36,392 bases of DNA from Planctomycetaceae bacterium. Its GTDB lineage: Bacteria > Planctomycetota > SZUA-567. Position numbers and translations under genes: made by a program. Below the pieces are notes generated by a model. That model did not search any database. It saw only the letters and a list, made by a program, of their open reading frames with translations, and was not told where the DNA came from. How positions within the stretch are numbered: the first letter of the stretch is position 1; every line of letters begins with the position of its first letter. Location of the stretch: contig JAJQFC010000017.1 in NCBI GenBank assembly GCA_021201355.1, forward strand, positions 1 to 36,392. The letters are read 5' to 3'. Positions 1 through 7,180 of the stretch are shown one piece after another.

Positions 1-9
1 GCCGTCTCC

Positions 10-735
10 CTACCGGCGCGGCGGGGGGCCACCGGGTCCGGGACCGGCCCGGCCGGCCCAGCGGCTCTGGGCCGCTTCGTGGAGAACGACGGTCTCGCCG
101 GCCTCGAGTCCGGAGACGATTTCAATATCGACGCCGTCCGTGATGCCGGTTTCCACCGCCCGTTCCTCCTGGACGCCGTCCGGCCGAACCACGGTGACGT
201 AGGACTGGCGCCGCGAATAATCGACCCGCGCTTCGCCGTCGGCCGCGTCGTTTTCCCGGACGGCGCGGCGGACCACGGCCGAGGCCGGGACGAGGACGGC
301 GTCGGACCGCTCGTCCACGAGGAAGAGGACATTCGTGGTCATTTCCGGCTTCAGAAGCGCTTTCCGCCGGCTGTCGACCTCGACCTTGACGTCGAAGGTG
401 ACGACGTTCGACTCGATGGTGCCGGTGGCGGCGACGCGGACGACCTTGCCGGTGAATTCCATTCCCTTGTAGGCGTCGGCGGTGACGATGGCCCTGACGC
501 CGGGCTGGACGCCGCTGATGTCGGCTTCGTCCACGGCGGCGATGGAGTAGATGCGGGACAGGTCGATTAATTTCATCGCCGTGGTGCCGCCGCCGACATT
601 GGACACGCCGGACGCGACAATCAGGCCTTCCTGAACCGTCCGTTCGGAGACGACGCCGTCAATCGGGGAGAAAATTTCGGTGTCGCGGAGTCGCTGGAGG
701 GCGTCTTCGAGGGCGACGGTGTCGTTCTCGACCTG
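10..735 (-). CDS. Efflux periplasmic adaptor (MacA/RND type), C-terminal part after frameshift
   Basis: This is the downstream half of a membrane-fusion (HlyD/MacA/AcrA-like) adaptor, the periplasmic bridge between an inner-membrane pump and an outer-membrane channel. The frame is open from about 735 down to the TAG at 10-12. Read from 735 it continues the N-terminal half smoothly with the end of the coiled coil, the second lipoyl half (FSPIDGVVSERTVQEG) and the beta-barrel (LIDLSRIYSIAAVDEADI, then a KPEMTTNVLFLVDE segment). The C-terminus is a Gly/Pro-rich tail. The first ATG in this frame is only at 606, inside the lipoyl domain, so a separate protein starting there would not fold as an adaptor. 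The pump gene would be expected beyond the left edge. Family assignment is firm; whether it belongs to a MacB-type ABC pump or an RND pump cannot be told. Confidence 0.8.
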   Translation of the reverse strand, partial: QVENDTVALEDALQRLRDTEIFSPIDGVVSERTVQEGLIVASGVSNVGGGTTAMKLIDLSRIYSIAAVDEADISGVQPGVRAIVTADAYKGMEFTGKVVRVAATGTIESNVVTFDVKVEVDSRRKALLKPEMTTNVLFLVDERSDAVLVPASAVVRRAVRENDAADGEARVDYSRRQSYVTVVRPDGVQEERAVETGITDGVDIEIVSGLEAGETVVLHEAAQSRWAGRAGPGPGGPPPRR

Positions 736-1376
736 GCCTCGGCGATGGGGACTTCCTGCCGGGTCTTGTCGAGTTCGAGGGCCTGGACCTTCAGATCGTC
801 TATTTTAATCCGGGCCTGGTCGAGCTGGGCCTGGGTCTGGACGCCTTTCGTGACAGCGGTATCGTATTCCTCACGGGATACAACCTTCTGATCGTACAAT
901 TGACGGGCGCGTTCAAGTCGGGCCTGGTATTCGTCGCGTTCCGCTTCGGCCGACTTGAATTCGGCGTCGGCCCGGGCGGTGTCGGCGGCCAGTTTGGCTT
1001 CGGCGGCGGCGACGCCGAGACGGGTCTGTTCCAGTTTGGCCTTCGACATGTCGAGGGTGGCCTGGAGCTTGGCGACGGACCGTTCCTCGTCAGTCGGATC
1101 GAGCTTGAAGAGGAGGTCGCCCTGCTTGACTTCATCCGACACGTCGAAATTGACCCGGACGACTTCGCCGGAGGCCTTCGACTTGATTTCGACCTCCCGT
1201 TCCGGTTCGACCCGGCCGGAGGCGGAGACGGTGATGGACAGGTCTCCCCGGCGGGCGACGGCGGTGGTCGGCGCGGCGTCGGCTTCTCCGGCGTCGACGC
1301 CGGTAGAACTGGAGTAGAGGAAATAGCCGCCTATTACCACGACGGCAAGAACGAGGATGACGATGTATTTTTTCAT
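621..1376 (-). CDS. Efflux periplasmic adaptor, N-terminal part before frameshift
   Basis: This is the upstream half of the same adaptor. It starts at ATG 1376 (MKKYIVILVLAVVVIGGYFL), an inner-membrane anchor or signal segment. A TTG at 1385 is less likely because the AGGA Shine-Dalgarno sits directly against it but about 9 nt before the ATG. The first lipoyl half (GRVEPEREVEIKSKASGEVV) and the long Ala/Glu/Lys coiled-coil hairpin (about residues 85-205) follow. After QEVPIAEA the frame runs into a Ser/Pro/Thr-rich nonsense tail and stops at 621. Inserting one base near 735 (GAGGCCAGG to GAGGCCCAGG on the coding strand) restores IAEAQVENDTVALEDALQRL and joins the C-terminal half. The gene is either a real pseudogene or carries a one-base assembly error in a short homopolymer. 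Confidence 0.82.
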   Translation of the reverse strand: MKKYIVILVLAVVVIGGYFLYSSSTGVDAGEADAAPTTAVARRGDLSITVSASGRVEPEREVEIKSKASGEVVRVNFDVSDEVKQGDLLFKLDPTDEERSVAKLQATLDMSKAKLEQTRLGVAAAEAKLAADTARADAEFKSAEAERDEYQARLERARQLYDQKVVSREEYDTAVTKGVQTQAQLDQARIKIDDLKVQALELDKTRQEVPIAEARSRTTPSPSKTPSSDSATPKFSPRLTASSPNGRFRKA

Positions 1377-1709
1377 AGGATGCAATCCTGTTCACCATGG
1401 ACCGGTTGCCCGGTGTATGTCTATACAATAATGAGGCCCCCGGCTCACAGGCGGATTGCGTACCGTTTTGGCATCAATTCCTGCGCCGCGCCTCATGAGG
1501 ATAGTATGCCTGACTTACAACGTATTACTACACATTGTACTGTTTATTTTCACGGCGTGCCATGTTCCGGCGGGACGGATTCCGGGAAAAAGTTTGTCGC
1601 GCCCGGCGTTTTTCCCGTATAGTGATGCGACGTGAGGGCCGCCCGGCGCGGCTGATCGTCAACCGGCGCCGGAAAGTCGGGAAAGTCGGCCCATAATTCA
1701 GGATTATCC

Positions 1710-1738
1710 TTGACAACCCTATTGTCGGCATGGATAGT
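1710..1738 (+). promoter_or_regulatory. Sigma-70-type promoter for rpmB
   Basis: A perfect -35 TTGACA (1710-1715) is followed after 17 nt by GATAGT (1733-1738, 4 of 6 matches to TATAAT). It lies about 130 nt upstream of the rpmB start and faces it. The rest of 1386-1869 shows no gene; ORFs there on the other strand are shadows. Confidence 0.6.
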
Positions 1739-1869
1739 ATAGTGTTCTCAGGCGCGGCTGCCGGTCGGCGGTCGCGATTTATTATTGTACACGCTCCAGA
1801 GCGAGTCATGTTCCGTGAAGGCGCCGTTGGCGCACCATGCATGATTGAAGACGATAAAGGAGACATATC

Positions 1870-2136
1870 ATGGCCAACGAATGCGCGATTTGCGGCAAAA
1901 AGACCACGTTTGGCACCAAGTACGCCCGTCGCGGCGCCGCCAAGGCCAAGGGCGGCTCCGGCGCGAAAATCTCCGGCAAGACCGGCCGAACCTTCAAGCC
2001 GAACCTCCAGAACGTCCGGGCCGACGTCAACGGCACGGCGAAACGCATCCGCGTTTGCACGTCCTGCCTGTCCGCGGGCAAGGTGAAAAAGGCCGCGCGC
2101 GGCCAGATGAAGATCCGGAAGGCCATGGCGTCCTAG
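1870..2136 (+). CDS. rpmB: Large ribosomal subunit protein bL28
   Basis: This is ribosomal protein bL28 of the 50S subunit, 88 aa, close to the usual length of longer-type L28. It is the four-cysteine zinc-binding form, with C5-x2-C8 near the N-terminus and C63-x2-C66 near the C-terminus. Between them is the family core RGAAKAKGGSGAKISGKTGRTFKPNLQNVR. The start is fixed by AAAGGAGA six nucleotides before the ATG. The gene is monocistronic: a TTGACA-N17-GATAGT promoter lies upstream and a strong intrinsic terminator follows about 100 nt after the stop. The usual partner rpmG is not beside it. Confidence 0.97.
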   Translation: MANECAICGKKTTFGTKYARRGAAKAKGGSGAKISGKTGRTFKPNLQNVRADVNGTAKRIRVCTSCLSAGKVKKAARGQMKIRKAMAS

Positions 2137-2233
2137 TCGGGACGATAACGGCCGTACGGTCCAGAGCCGGTTCCCAGGTATCGATGGCCGAAGAACCCGT
2201 ACTTTCATGCGCCGCATCCATCGCATTACCCAC

Positions 2234-2264
2234 ACCTCACCGATACTTCGGTGAGGTTTTTTTT
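2234..2264 (+). terminator. Rho-independent terminator after rpmB
   Basis: Perfect 10-bp stem (ACCTCACCGA / TCGGTGAGGT) with a TACT loop, running into eight T residues (2257-2264). Confidence 0.93.
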
Positions 2265-2314
2265 ACCCCGAGGAAAGGTGTCCACTGGACAACGCGAGGC
2301 GGTCCCGGCGCGAG

Positions 2315-2719
2315 CTACTTTTTCCCGCGTCCGTACCGGGCGCGCCGGGCTTTGTCCCTGGCGCGGGCCGGGGTGTCGGGCCGGGCGAGACGTTCCGGAA
2401 AGAGGGAATTGATGGCGTCCTCGTATTCCGGGTGGTCCTCAAGACGGACCGGTGCGCGGTAGCCGACCACGTTCCGGACATAGGGGCAGTCGGCCGGAAG
2501 GCTCTGAAGGGTCACAGAAGTGGCGGCGCTGGAGCAGAGCGGCTGTTTCGCGAACCGATCCGGATAGACGGTGCAGAGGTTGGTCTCGGTGTCGAGGAAC
2601 TCGCAGGGGACGTCCGTAATAACGACGACGTCGCCGAAGCGGACCTTCTGGTGGCAGCAGACGCCGCAGCGGGTGCAGAGGTTTTCGTAGGCTTCCAGGG
2701 CGTCGTCGTCCGTGGCCAT
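2315..2719 (-). CDS. YkgJ/YcgN-like cysteine-cluster (metal-binding) protein
   Basis: This 134-aa protein carries eight cysteines in the pattern of the YkgJ zinc/iron-chelating cluster family. An N-terminal CTRCGVCC block (C15, C18, C21, C22) is followed by PCEFLD (C39), NLCTVYPDR (C49), PLC (C62) and LPADCPYVR (C78). This layout resembles E. coli YcgN (UPF0260), whose biochemical role is not settled. The C-terminus is a basic Arg/Lys/Ala tail. The ATG lies 4 nt after the queE stop, so the two genes are co-transcribed and probably translationally coupled. Nothing visible links it functionally to queuosine synthesis. Family call is firm; function unknown. Confidence 0.85.
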   Translation of the reverse strand: MATDDDALEAYENLCTRCGVCCHQKVRFGDVVVITDVPCEFLDTETNLCTVYPDRFAKQPLCSSAATSVTLQSLPADCPYVRNVVGYRAPVRLEDHPEYEDAINSLFPERLARPDTPARARDKARRARYGRGKK

Positions 2720-2723
2720 GGCG

Positions 2724-3371
2724 TCACACTCCCCGTTCGATATCGGGCCAGATAAAGCGGTGCAGTTGCAGATTCAGACGGACCGGCAGGGCGTCGTCAA
2801 GGATCCATTTCGCCAGGGTGGCTGGAGCCACCTTGCCGTGGATCGGCGACAGGGATGTCGTCACCGCGCGCGGAAAGCCTTCGTCCTGGAGGACTGTCCT
2901 GGCCCAATCATAGTCCATTCGGTCGGCAATGCCGATTTTTATTTCGTCGCCGTGGCGGAGATGGGCGAAGTTGGCGAGGCGGTTTCGGGCCGCCATGCCG
3001 GAGGACGGCGGTTTCAGATCCATTATCCTGGCGACCGGGTAGGGAAGGACGGAAACGTCCAGGGAGCCGTTGGTCTCGACAAGCACCTCGTAGCCTTCCG
3101 CCAGGAGGCGGCGGGCTAGTTCCGGCGTCGCCGGCTGGAGCAGCGGTTCGCCGCCGGTGATTTCGGCCAGGCCGGCCCGGTGGGGGCGGATGGCTTCGAG
3201 AATAAGCGGGAGCGGCAGGTCGCGGCCGGTTTCCGTCAGGGAATAGCGGGTGTCGCACCAGGCGCATTCGAGGTTGCAGCCGGCGAGGCGGATAAAACTG
3301 CACGGCCGGCCGGCCCGGGTCGATTCGCCCTGGATGGAATGGAAGATCTCGTTGACGAGTAGTGACGGCAT
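2724..3371 (-). CDS. queE: 7-carboxy-7-deazaguanine synthase QueE (radical SAM)
   Basis: QueE makes 7-carboxy-7-deazaguanine from 6-carboxy-tetrahydropterin, the ring-contraction step towards queuosine or other 7-deazaguanines. The 215-aa product has the N-terminal SIQGES motif, an iron-sulfur motif C32-x3-C36-x2-C39 (GCNLECAWCDT) and the SAM-binding ITGGEPLLQ. I chose ATG 3371 because GGAG lies 9 nt upstream; a TTG at 3386 would add five residues but has its Shine-Dalgarno too close. It leads a two-gene unit with the cysteine-cluster gene. queC, queD and queF are not in the window. Confidence 0.93.
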   Translation of the reverse strand: MPSLLVNEIFHSIQGESTRAGRPCSFIRLAGCNLECAWCDTRYSLTETGRDLPLPLILEAIRPHRAGLAEITGGEPLLQPATPELARRLLAEGYEVLVETNGSLDVSVLPYPVARIMDLKPPSSGMAARNRLANFAHLRHGDEIKIGIADRMDYDWARTVLQDEGFPRAVTTSLSPIHGKVAPATLAKWILDDALPVRLNLQLHRFIWPDIERGV

Positions 3372-3500
3372 TGTCGGTGGCTCCAAAGTCCTCTTTTAAC
3401 AGGGTATTGATGGTAGAACGAGCCGTTCGGCCTTGAGACGGTAATGGTGTCAGGCGTTGCACACGCAATTCCGGAATATCTTCCCCGGATGCATTTCTAC

Positions 3501-3547
3501 AAAAAACCCGTAGAGACCGGACCGGTTTGGTCCTGCGGCTCTACGGG
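3501..3547 (-). terminator. Rho-independent terminator after yidC
   Basis: On the minus strand a 9-bp stem (CCCGTAGAG / CTCTACGGG, 3507-3515 with 3539-3547) has an inner GGACC/GGTCC hairpin and is followed by six T residues (plus-strand A 3501-3506). It lies about 35 nt after the yidC stop and separates yidC from queE. Confidence 0.88.
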
Positions 3548-3579
3548 CTATATGGTTGTGGCTCATGTCGCGCCGAACC

Positions 3580-5598
3580 CTATTTCTTTTTCTTCTTGTG
3601 CTTGCCGTCCTTGGTCTGGACGCCGGCGGCGCCGGATCCGGCCTTGACCGACGGTTCGACGCTGACGCCGACGCCGGCGGCCGGGACGTCGCCGAGGCCG
3701 AGCTTCGGCAGGAGGATTTTCCGCATATAGGCGTTTTCAGCCACGCCGCAGAGGGCGGAGATGGTGAAGTACAGGACCAGCCCGGCCGGCATCGAGTAGA
3801 AGATGAAGACAAACATGAGGGGCATTATCTTCATGATCTTCTGCTGCTGGGCCTGCTGCGGGTCGGACGGCTTCGGTTGCAGGCTCATCTGGATGTACTG
3901 GAGGATGAAGTAGAGAATCGGCAGGAGACTGAGCTGGCTCCAGCCGACGATCGGCAGGGAAAAGCCGAAGTCGAACAGGCTGTCCGGCTTGGACAAATCC
4001 TTGATCCACGGCGCCAGGAACGGGGCGTGGCGCATGGAAAAGCCCTGGGAAAACGCACCGTAGAGGGCGATAAAGATCGGCAGTTGCAGGAATACCGGGA
4101 GGCAGCCGCCGGCCATGCTGACGCCGTTCTCCTTGTAGAACTTGCTCATTTCCACCTGCATCTTGGCCCGGTCGCTTCCGTATTTCTTCTGGATCTCCTT
4201 CATCTGCGGCGCCAGCTTCGACATCTTGTTCATGGAGACGAAGGACTTCCGGTTCAGGGGATGAAGGATGAGCTTGATGATGATGGTCATGACGATAATG
4301 GCGACGCCGTAGTTCCCGAACACCCGGTCGAGGAAGGTCAGAACCCGAACCATGAAGCGGCTGATGTAGTCGAGGAAGCTCCAGGAATAATGCACCACGC
4401 CGGCGAGGCGGTCGTCGGCGTTCCCGAGGAAGGCGTCGACGGCCGGTCCGGCATAGAGGAGGTAGTTGGCCTGGTAGGATTCTCCCGTCCTGACGACGCC
4501 GGCCTCGACGGTGAGGCTGACCTCGGAAAAGGCGGTGACGTCGCCGACGTTCGTGGTGACGACGGGCTGGTGTTTCAGGTTGGCGATGACGTCGGGCTCG
4601 GTCGGCATATAGGCGGGCGACCCGGGGAAGAGAAGCCGGGTGGCGCCGTCGGATTCCGTCAGGGCGCTCGCGTCCGTCGACATGGTGGCGACGAAGAAGC
4701 GGTTCTTGCTGCCGACCCAGGCGAGGTTGGCGCGGTTATCCTTGTCCGCCATGTAGCGGACCTTTGTCAGGTCGTTTATGAGCTTCTGTTCCATCTCCAC
4801 CGACGCAGAGGCCGGGGACGGCTGGCGGGCGGTCAGGATGTTGATGGCGCTGAACTGGGCCGAATCGTCGTCGGCGATGAGGCCGGCCGGACCGACCAGG
4901 TCGTAACTAAGGATCTGGTTCGATTCGGACAGGTTCCGCCATTCGAGGGCGAGGTTGACGGTGAAATCGGCGCCGCCGCCGTGGCCGGGGAAGGTGTAGA
5001 CGCGCCTGACTTCCCACTCGCCGACAACGGTACGAAAGACAAGGCGTTCGCCGCGAACGACGTCCGGTCCCGGTTCCGGGCTGACCTCGGCCCAGGCCGG
5101 GGCTTCGACCAGTTCGTGCGGCGTTTCCCGCATTTGCAGCCGTTCCATGGCCTGGCGACCGGACCCGTAGGAGACGTTGTCGATACGGAGGCTGTCGCGG
5201 CCCGGCGCCATGCGGTCGAGGAGGGTGATGCGGTTTTCCGGCGACGCGTCCAGCGGCACCCGGAAAAAGCCGAGGAGGCGGTAGCGGCTCAGGCCGCCGC
5301 CGACGCTGGAGAACACCGCCTCGTATCCTCGGGCATTAATGCCTTCCTCGCCGACCCGGACGGTGACGGTGTAGTCGGTATCGGCCTGAATCTCCGGGAG
5401 GACGGCCGGGCCGGACGCCGACGGCGGCGTCGCGGACGCGGGCGCGGCGGCGGCGGCGGCCGGACGCTGATCGCCGTGCTGGCTCACCTCCGGAGCGCGG
5501 GGCGTCTCCGGTTCCGGCAGGATGAACTGGAGCGCCACCATGGCGGTCAGGGCGATGAGCATGGTGAAGAAAAATCGTTGCTTTTGGTCGCTGTTCAC
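3580..5598 (-). CDS. yidC: Membrane protein insertase YidC
   Basis: YidC inserts and folds inner-membrane proteins, alone or with SecYEG. The 672-aa product has the diderm layout: an N-terminal anchor (about residues 8-28), an Ala-rich linker, a large periplasmic beta-domain (about 60-390), then the conserved 60KD_IMP core with five membrane segments. The core includes NYGVAIIVMTIIIKLILHPL, the cytoplasmic coiled-coil hairpin (KLAPQMKEIQKKYGSD) and GGCLPVFLQLPIFIALYGAF. The last residues are a Lys-rich tail of the kind that helps ribosome contact. It is longer than E. coli YidC (548 aa), mainly in the periplasmic domain and tail. The start is GTG 5598, with only a weak upstream purine stretch; an in-frame stop lies just before it. 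Confidence 0.95.
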   Translation of the reverse strand: MNSDQKQRFFFTMLIALTAMVALQFILPEPETPRAPEVSQHGDQRPAAAAAAPASATPPSASGPAVLPEIQADTDYTVTVRVGEEGINARGYEAVFSSVGGGLSRYRLLGFFRVPLDASPENRITLLDRMAPGRDSLRIDNVSYGSGRQAMERLQMRETPHELVEAPAWAEVSPEPGPDVVRGERLVFRTVVGEWEVRRVYTFPGHGGGADFTVNLALEWRNLSESNQILSYDLVGPAGLIADDDSAQFSAINILTARQPSPASASVEMEQKLINDLTKVRYMADKDNRANLAWVGSKNRFFVATMSTDASALTESDGATRLLFPGSPAYMPTEPDVIANLKHQPVVTTNVGDVTAFSEVSLTVEAGVVRTGESYQANYLLYAGPAVDAFLGNADDRLAGVVHYSWSFLDYISRFMVRVLTFLDRVFGNYGVAIIVMTIIIKLILHPLNRKSFVSMNKMSKLAPQMKEIQKKYGSDRAKMQVEMSKFYKENGVSMAGGCLPVFLQLPIFIALYGAFSQGFSMRHAPFLAPWIKDLSKPDSLFDFGFSLPIVGWSQLSLLPILYFILQYIQMSLQPKPSDPQQAQQQKIMKIMPLMFVFIFYSMPAGLVLYFTISALCGVAENAYMRKILLPKLGLGDVPAAGVGVSVEPSVKAGSGAAGVQTKDGKHKKKKK

Positions 5599-5624
5599 TG
5601 GCTGTACCCGTTTCTATTACACTC

Positions 5625-5654
5625 GAAAAAAAGAAAAATGCCGGCCGGGGCCGG
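5625..5654 (-). terminator. Possible weak terminator/attenuator between yidD and yidC
   Basis: On the minus strand a short GC stem (CCGGC/GCCGG, 5641-5654) is followed by C-A and then a T-rich run of TTTTTC plus seven T. It sits in the 97-nt gap between yidD and yidC. The stem is only 5 bp, so partial termination at most. Confidence 0.4.
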
Positions 5655-5695
5655 TGGTGGTACGTGCGTCAACACTGTCAATGACTGTAGTGGAG

Positions 5696-6055
5696 TCACT
5701 CTTTTTCAGCCGATCCGCTGTCCGCTTCGTCGTCCGGCGCCGGGTCGTTTACCCGCGCTTCGTAGGCCCGGACGGCGTCCTCGTAACCGGGCGGCGGATC
5801 GTAGCCGCCCCGGGCGAACGGGTGGCAGCGGAGGATGCGCCAGCCACCAAGGATACCCCCGCGAATCAGGCCTTTCCGGGTGATGGCGTGGATCATGTAC
5901 GTGCTGCAACTCGGGTGGTACATGCAGATATTCGGCCACAGGCGGCTGAGCGTCCGCTGGTACAGCCGCACCAGCCAGATGGCGAAACAGGAAAACGGCC
6001 GGCGCCAGGGACTGATGGCCGGCGGCGGCACCGGCGGCGGCCACATCGCCATCAT
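5696..6055 (-). CDS. yidD: Membrane protein insertion efficiency factor YidD
   Basis: YidD is a small membrane-associated protein that assists YidC-dependent insertion. The family core is clear: RLYQRTLSRLWPNICMYHPS, then CSTYMIHAITRKGLIRGG and RILRCHPFARGGYDPP, including the two conserved cysteines around the YHPSCS motif. At 119 aa it is somewhat longer than typical, owing to a Pro-rich N-terminus and an acidic C-terminal tail. The start codon overlaps the rnpA stop by four bases (ATGA), giving translational coupling. Confidence 0.93.
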   Translation of the reverse strand: MMAMWPPPVPPPAISPWRRPFSCFAIWLVRLYQRTLSRLWPNICMYHPSCSTYMIHAITRKGLIRGGILGGWRILRCHPFARGGYDPPPGYEDAVRAYEARVNDPAPDDEADSGSAEKE

Positions 6056-6414
6056 TTCCCGGTCGCCCTCGCCAATGCCTTTTCAACATCCCGCCGCACA
6101 TCGCTCCACGGAGCCGTATCAAGGCCGCGCCGGGCGATAAGGACGACATCCCATCCCGGCGGGCAGGCTGATTTGCGTTCCCGGTAGGCGGCGCGGAGGC
6201 GGCGGCGAAGGCGGTTCCGGACCACCGCCGAGTTCGCCAGTTTTTTCCCCGCCACCACGCAGACCCGCGTCGGGGTCTTCCCGGCGGCGTCAGGGTCCGG
6301 GCGTTCCAGGGCCTTGGCCATGACCGTGCCGGCGGCGGCGTGGCTGCCGGCGGTAAAAATTTCGCCGATGCGTACCTTTCCGCGCAGCCGTTCGTGTTTT
6401 GGTAATGAAGACAT
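6052..6414 (-). CDS. rnpA: Ribonuclease P protein component
   Basis: RnpA is the protein subunit of RNase P, which trims tRNA 5' ends. From ATG 6414 the product is 120 aa, the usual family size. It starts MSSLPKHERLRGKVRIGEIF and carries the signature RVCVVAGKKLANSAVVRNRLRRRLR (RNR motif) and the C-terminal DVVLIARRG. The open frame extends to 6549, but that would add 45 unrelated residues and cross a promoter at 6488-6515, so the start at 6414 (or 6420, two codons earlier) is preferred. rnpA heads rnpA-yidD-yidC; rpmH, which normally precedes it, is absent. Confidence 0.93.
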   Translation of the reverse strand: MSSLPKHERLRGKVRIGEIFTAGSHAAAGTVMAKALERPDPDAAGKTPTRVCVVAGKKLANSAVVRNRLRRRLRAAYRERKSACPPGWDVVLIARRGLDTAPWSDVRRDVEKALARATGK

Positions 6415-6487
6415 AGGCATCCGCCACCCGACGGCGCGTCTTGCCGGGTCAGTGGCCGGACCATATGCCGGCATGGGAAAAGGGTAG

Positions 6488-6515
6488 ATTGTGCCGCTCC
6501 CGGCGGCAAAGTCAA
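6488..6515 (-). promoter_or_regulatory. Promoter for rnpA-yidD(-yidC)
   Basis: On the minus strand TTGACT (6510-6515) and CACAAT (6488-6493, 4 of 6) are separated by 16 nt. Transcription would start near 6481, about 65 nt before the chosen rnpA start. Confidence 0.5.
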
Positions 6516-6549
6516 GCACAAAGCAACCGTGAACAACCCGAAACGGCAC

Positions 6550-7180
6550 GGCTGGAACGCGTCATGGAGAGTACTGTCACGCCAGGCGACACGGCACCTT
6601 TCGCTGTCCGGCATGAACGCGGTTCTACGCTTTTTTCATCCTCTAAAAAATTCCGGATAATGTCGTTGCTTTTGCCCCGACTGTCCATATAAGTAGGTGG
6701 ACTGGCTGGTACAAACGATAATATAAAAAAGAGGCGTTTTGCATTCCGGTGCTCCCGGAGTTACGGTTTTGGTTGTAAACCGTTGTGAGAAAACTGGTTT
6801 GCGTTTCATGTAAAATAAATTTTAATCTTTTTATATGGTACAGTACGTAATCATAGCCAATAGGCTTACCCCGTAGGGGCGACTTTTGTTCGGACCGGGA
6901 AAATGGTAAAAAAGAGCCGTTTTTCCGCACTTTGTAACATGCAATCAGCGCTGATGTTACCAGCCCGACAGCCCTGATTGGGATCGATGATGCGGTCAAT
7001 ATCCACTGAGCCACACGAGAATTCGTTTCCTACACCACTGCGCTCACATTTCGCTTATAAAAATTTTTTATTAGATGATTCCGTATATAATGTCGACAAA
7101 GCATGGTGTACTGTGTGCATTAATACGACAAAGGCGTCTGGCCTGTTGGGCATCAGTGTCCCCTCGTAAGGAGATGTGGC
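6550..7180. other. Gene-poor AT-rich stretch before the chemoreceptor gene
   Basis: About 630 nt, clearly AT-richer than its neighbours. A 123-aa minus-strand frame at 6643-7014 has no recognisable family features and I do not call it. A perfect TATAAT (7086-7091) about 90 nt before the chemoreceptor could be its -10, but the matching -35 is poor. No FliA-type promoter, tRNA or riboswitch was recognised. Confidence 0.5.

Noticed and set aside
3556-5883. 775-aa plus-strand open frame opposite yidC
   Set aside because: It lies antisense to a clear yidC gene, is Gly/Asp/Arg-rich shadow sequence, and has no family features.
6421-6549. Longer rnpA start
   Set aside because: The extra 45 residues do not resemble RnpA and cross the likely promoter at 6488-6515.
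6643-7014. 123-aa minus-strand frame before the chemoreceptor
   Set aside because: No Shine-Dalgarno site, no family features and scattered Lys/Ser/Asn composition.
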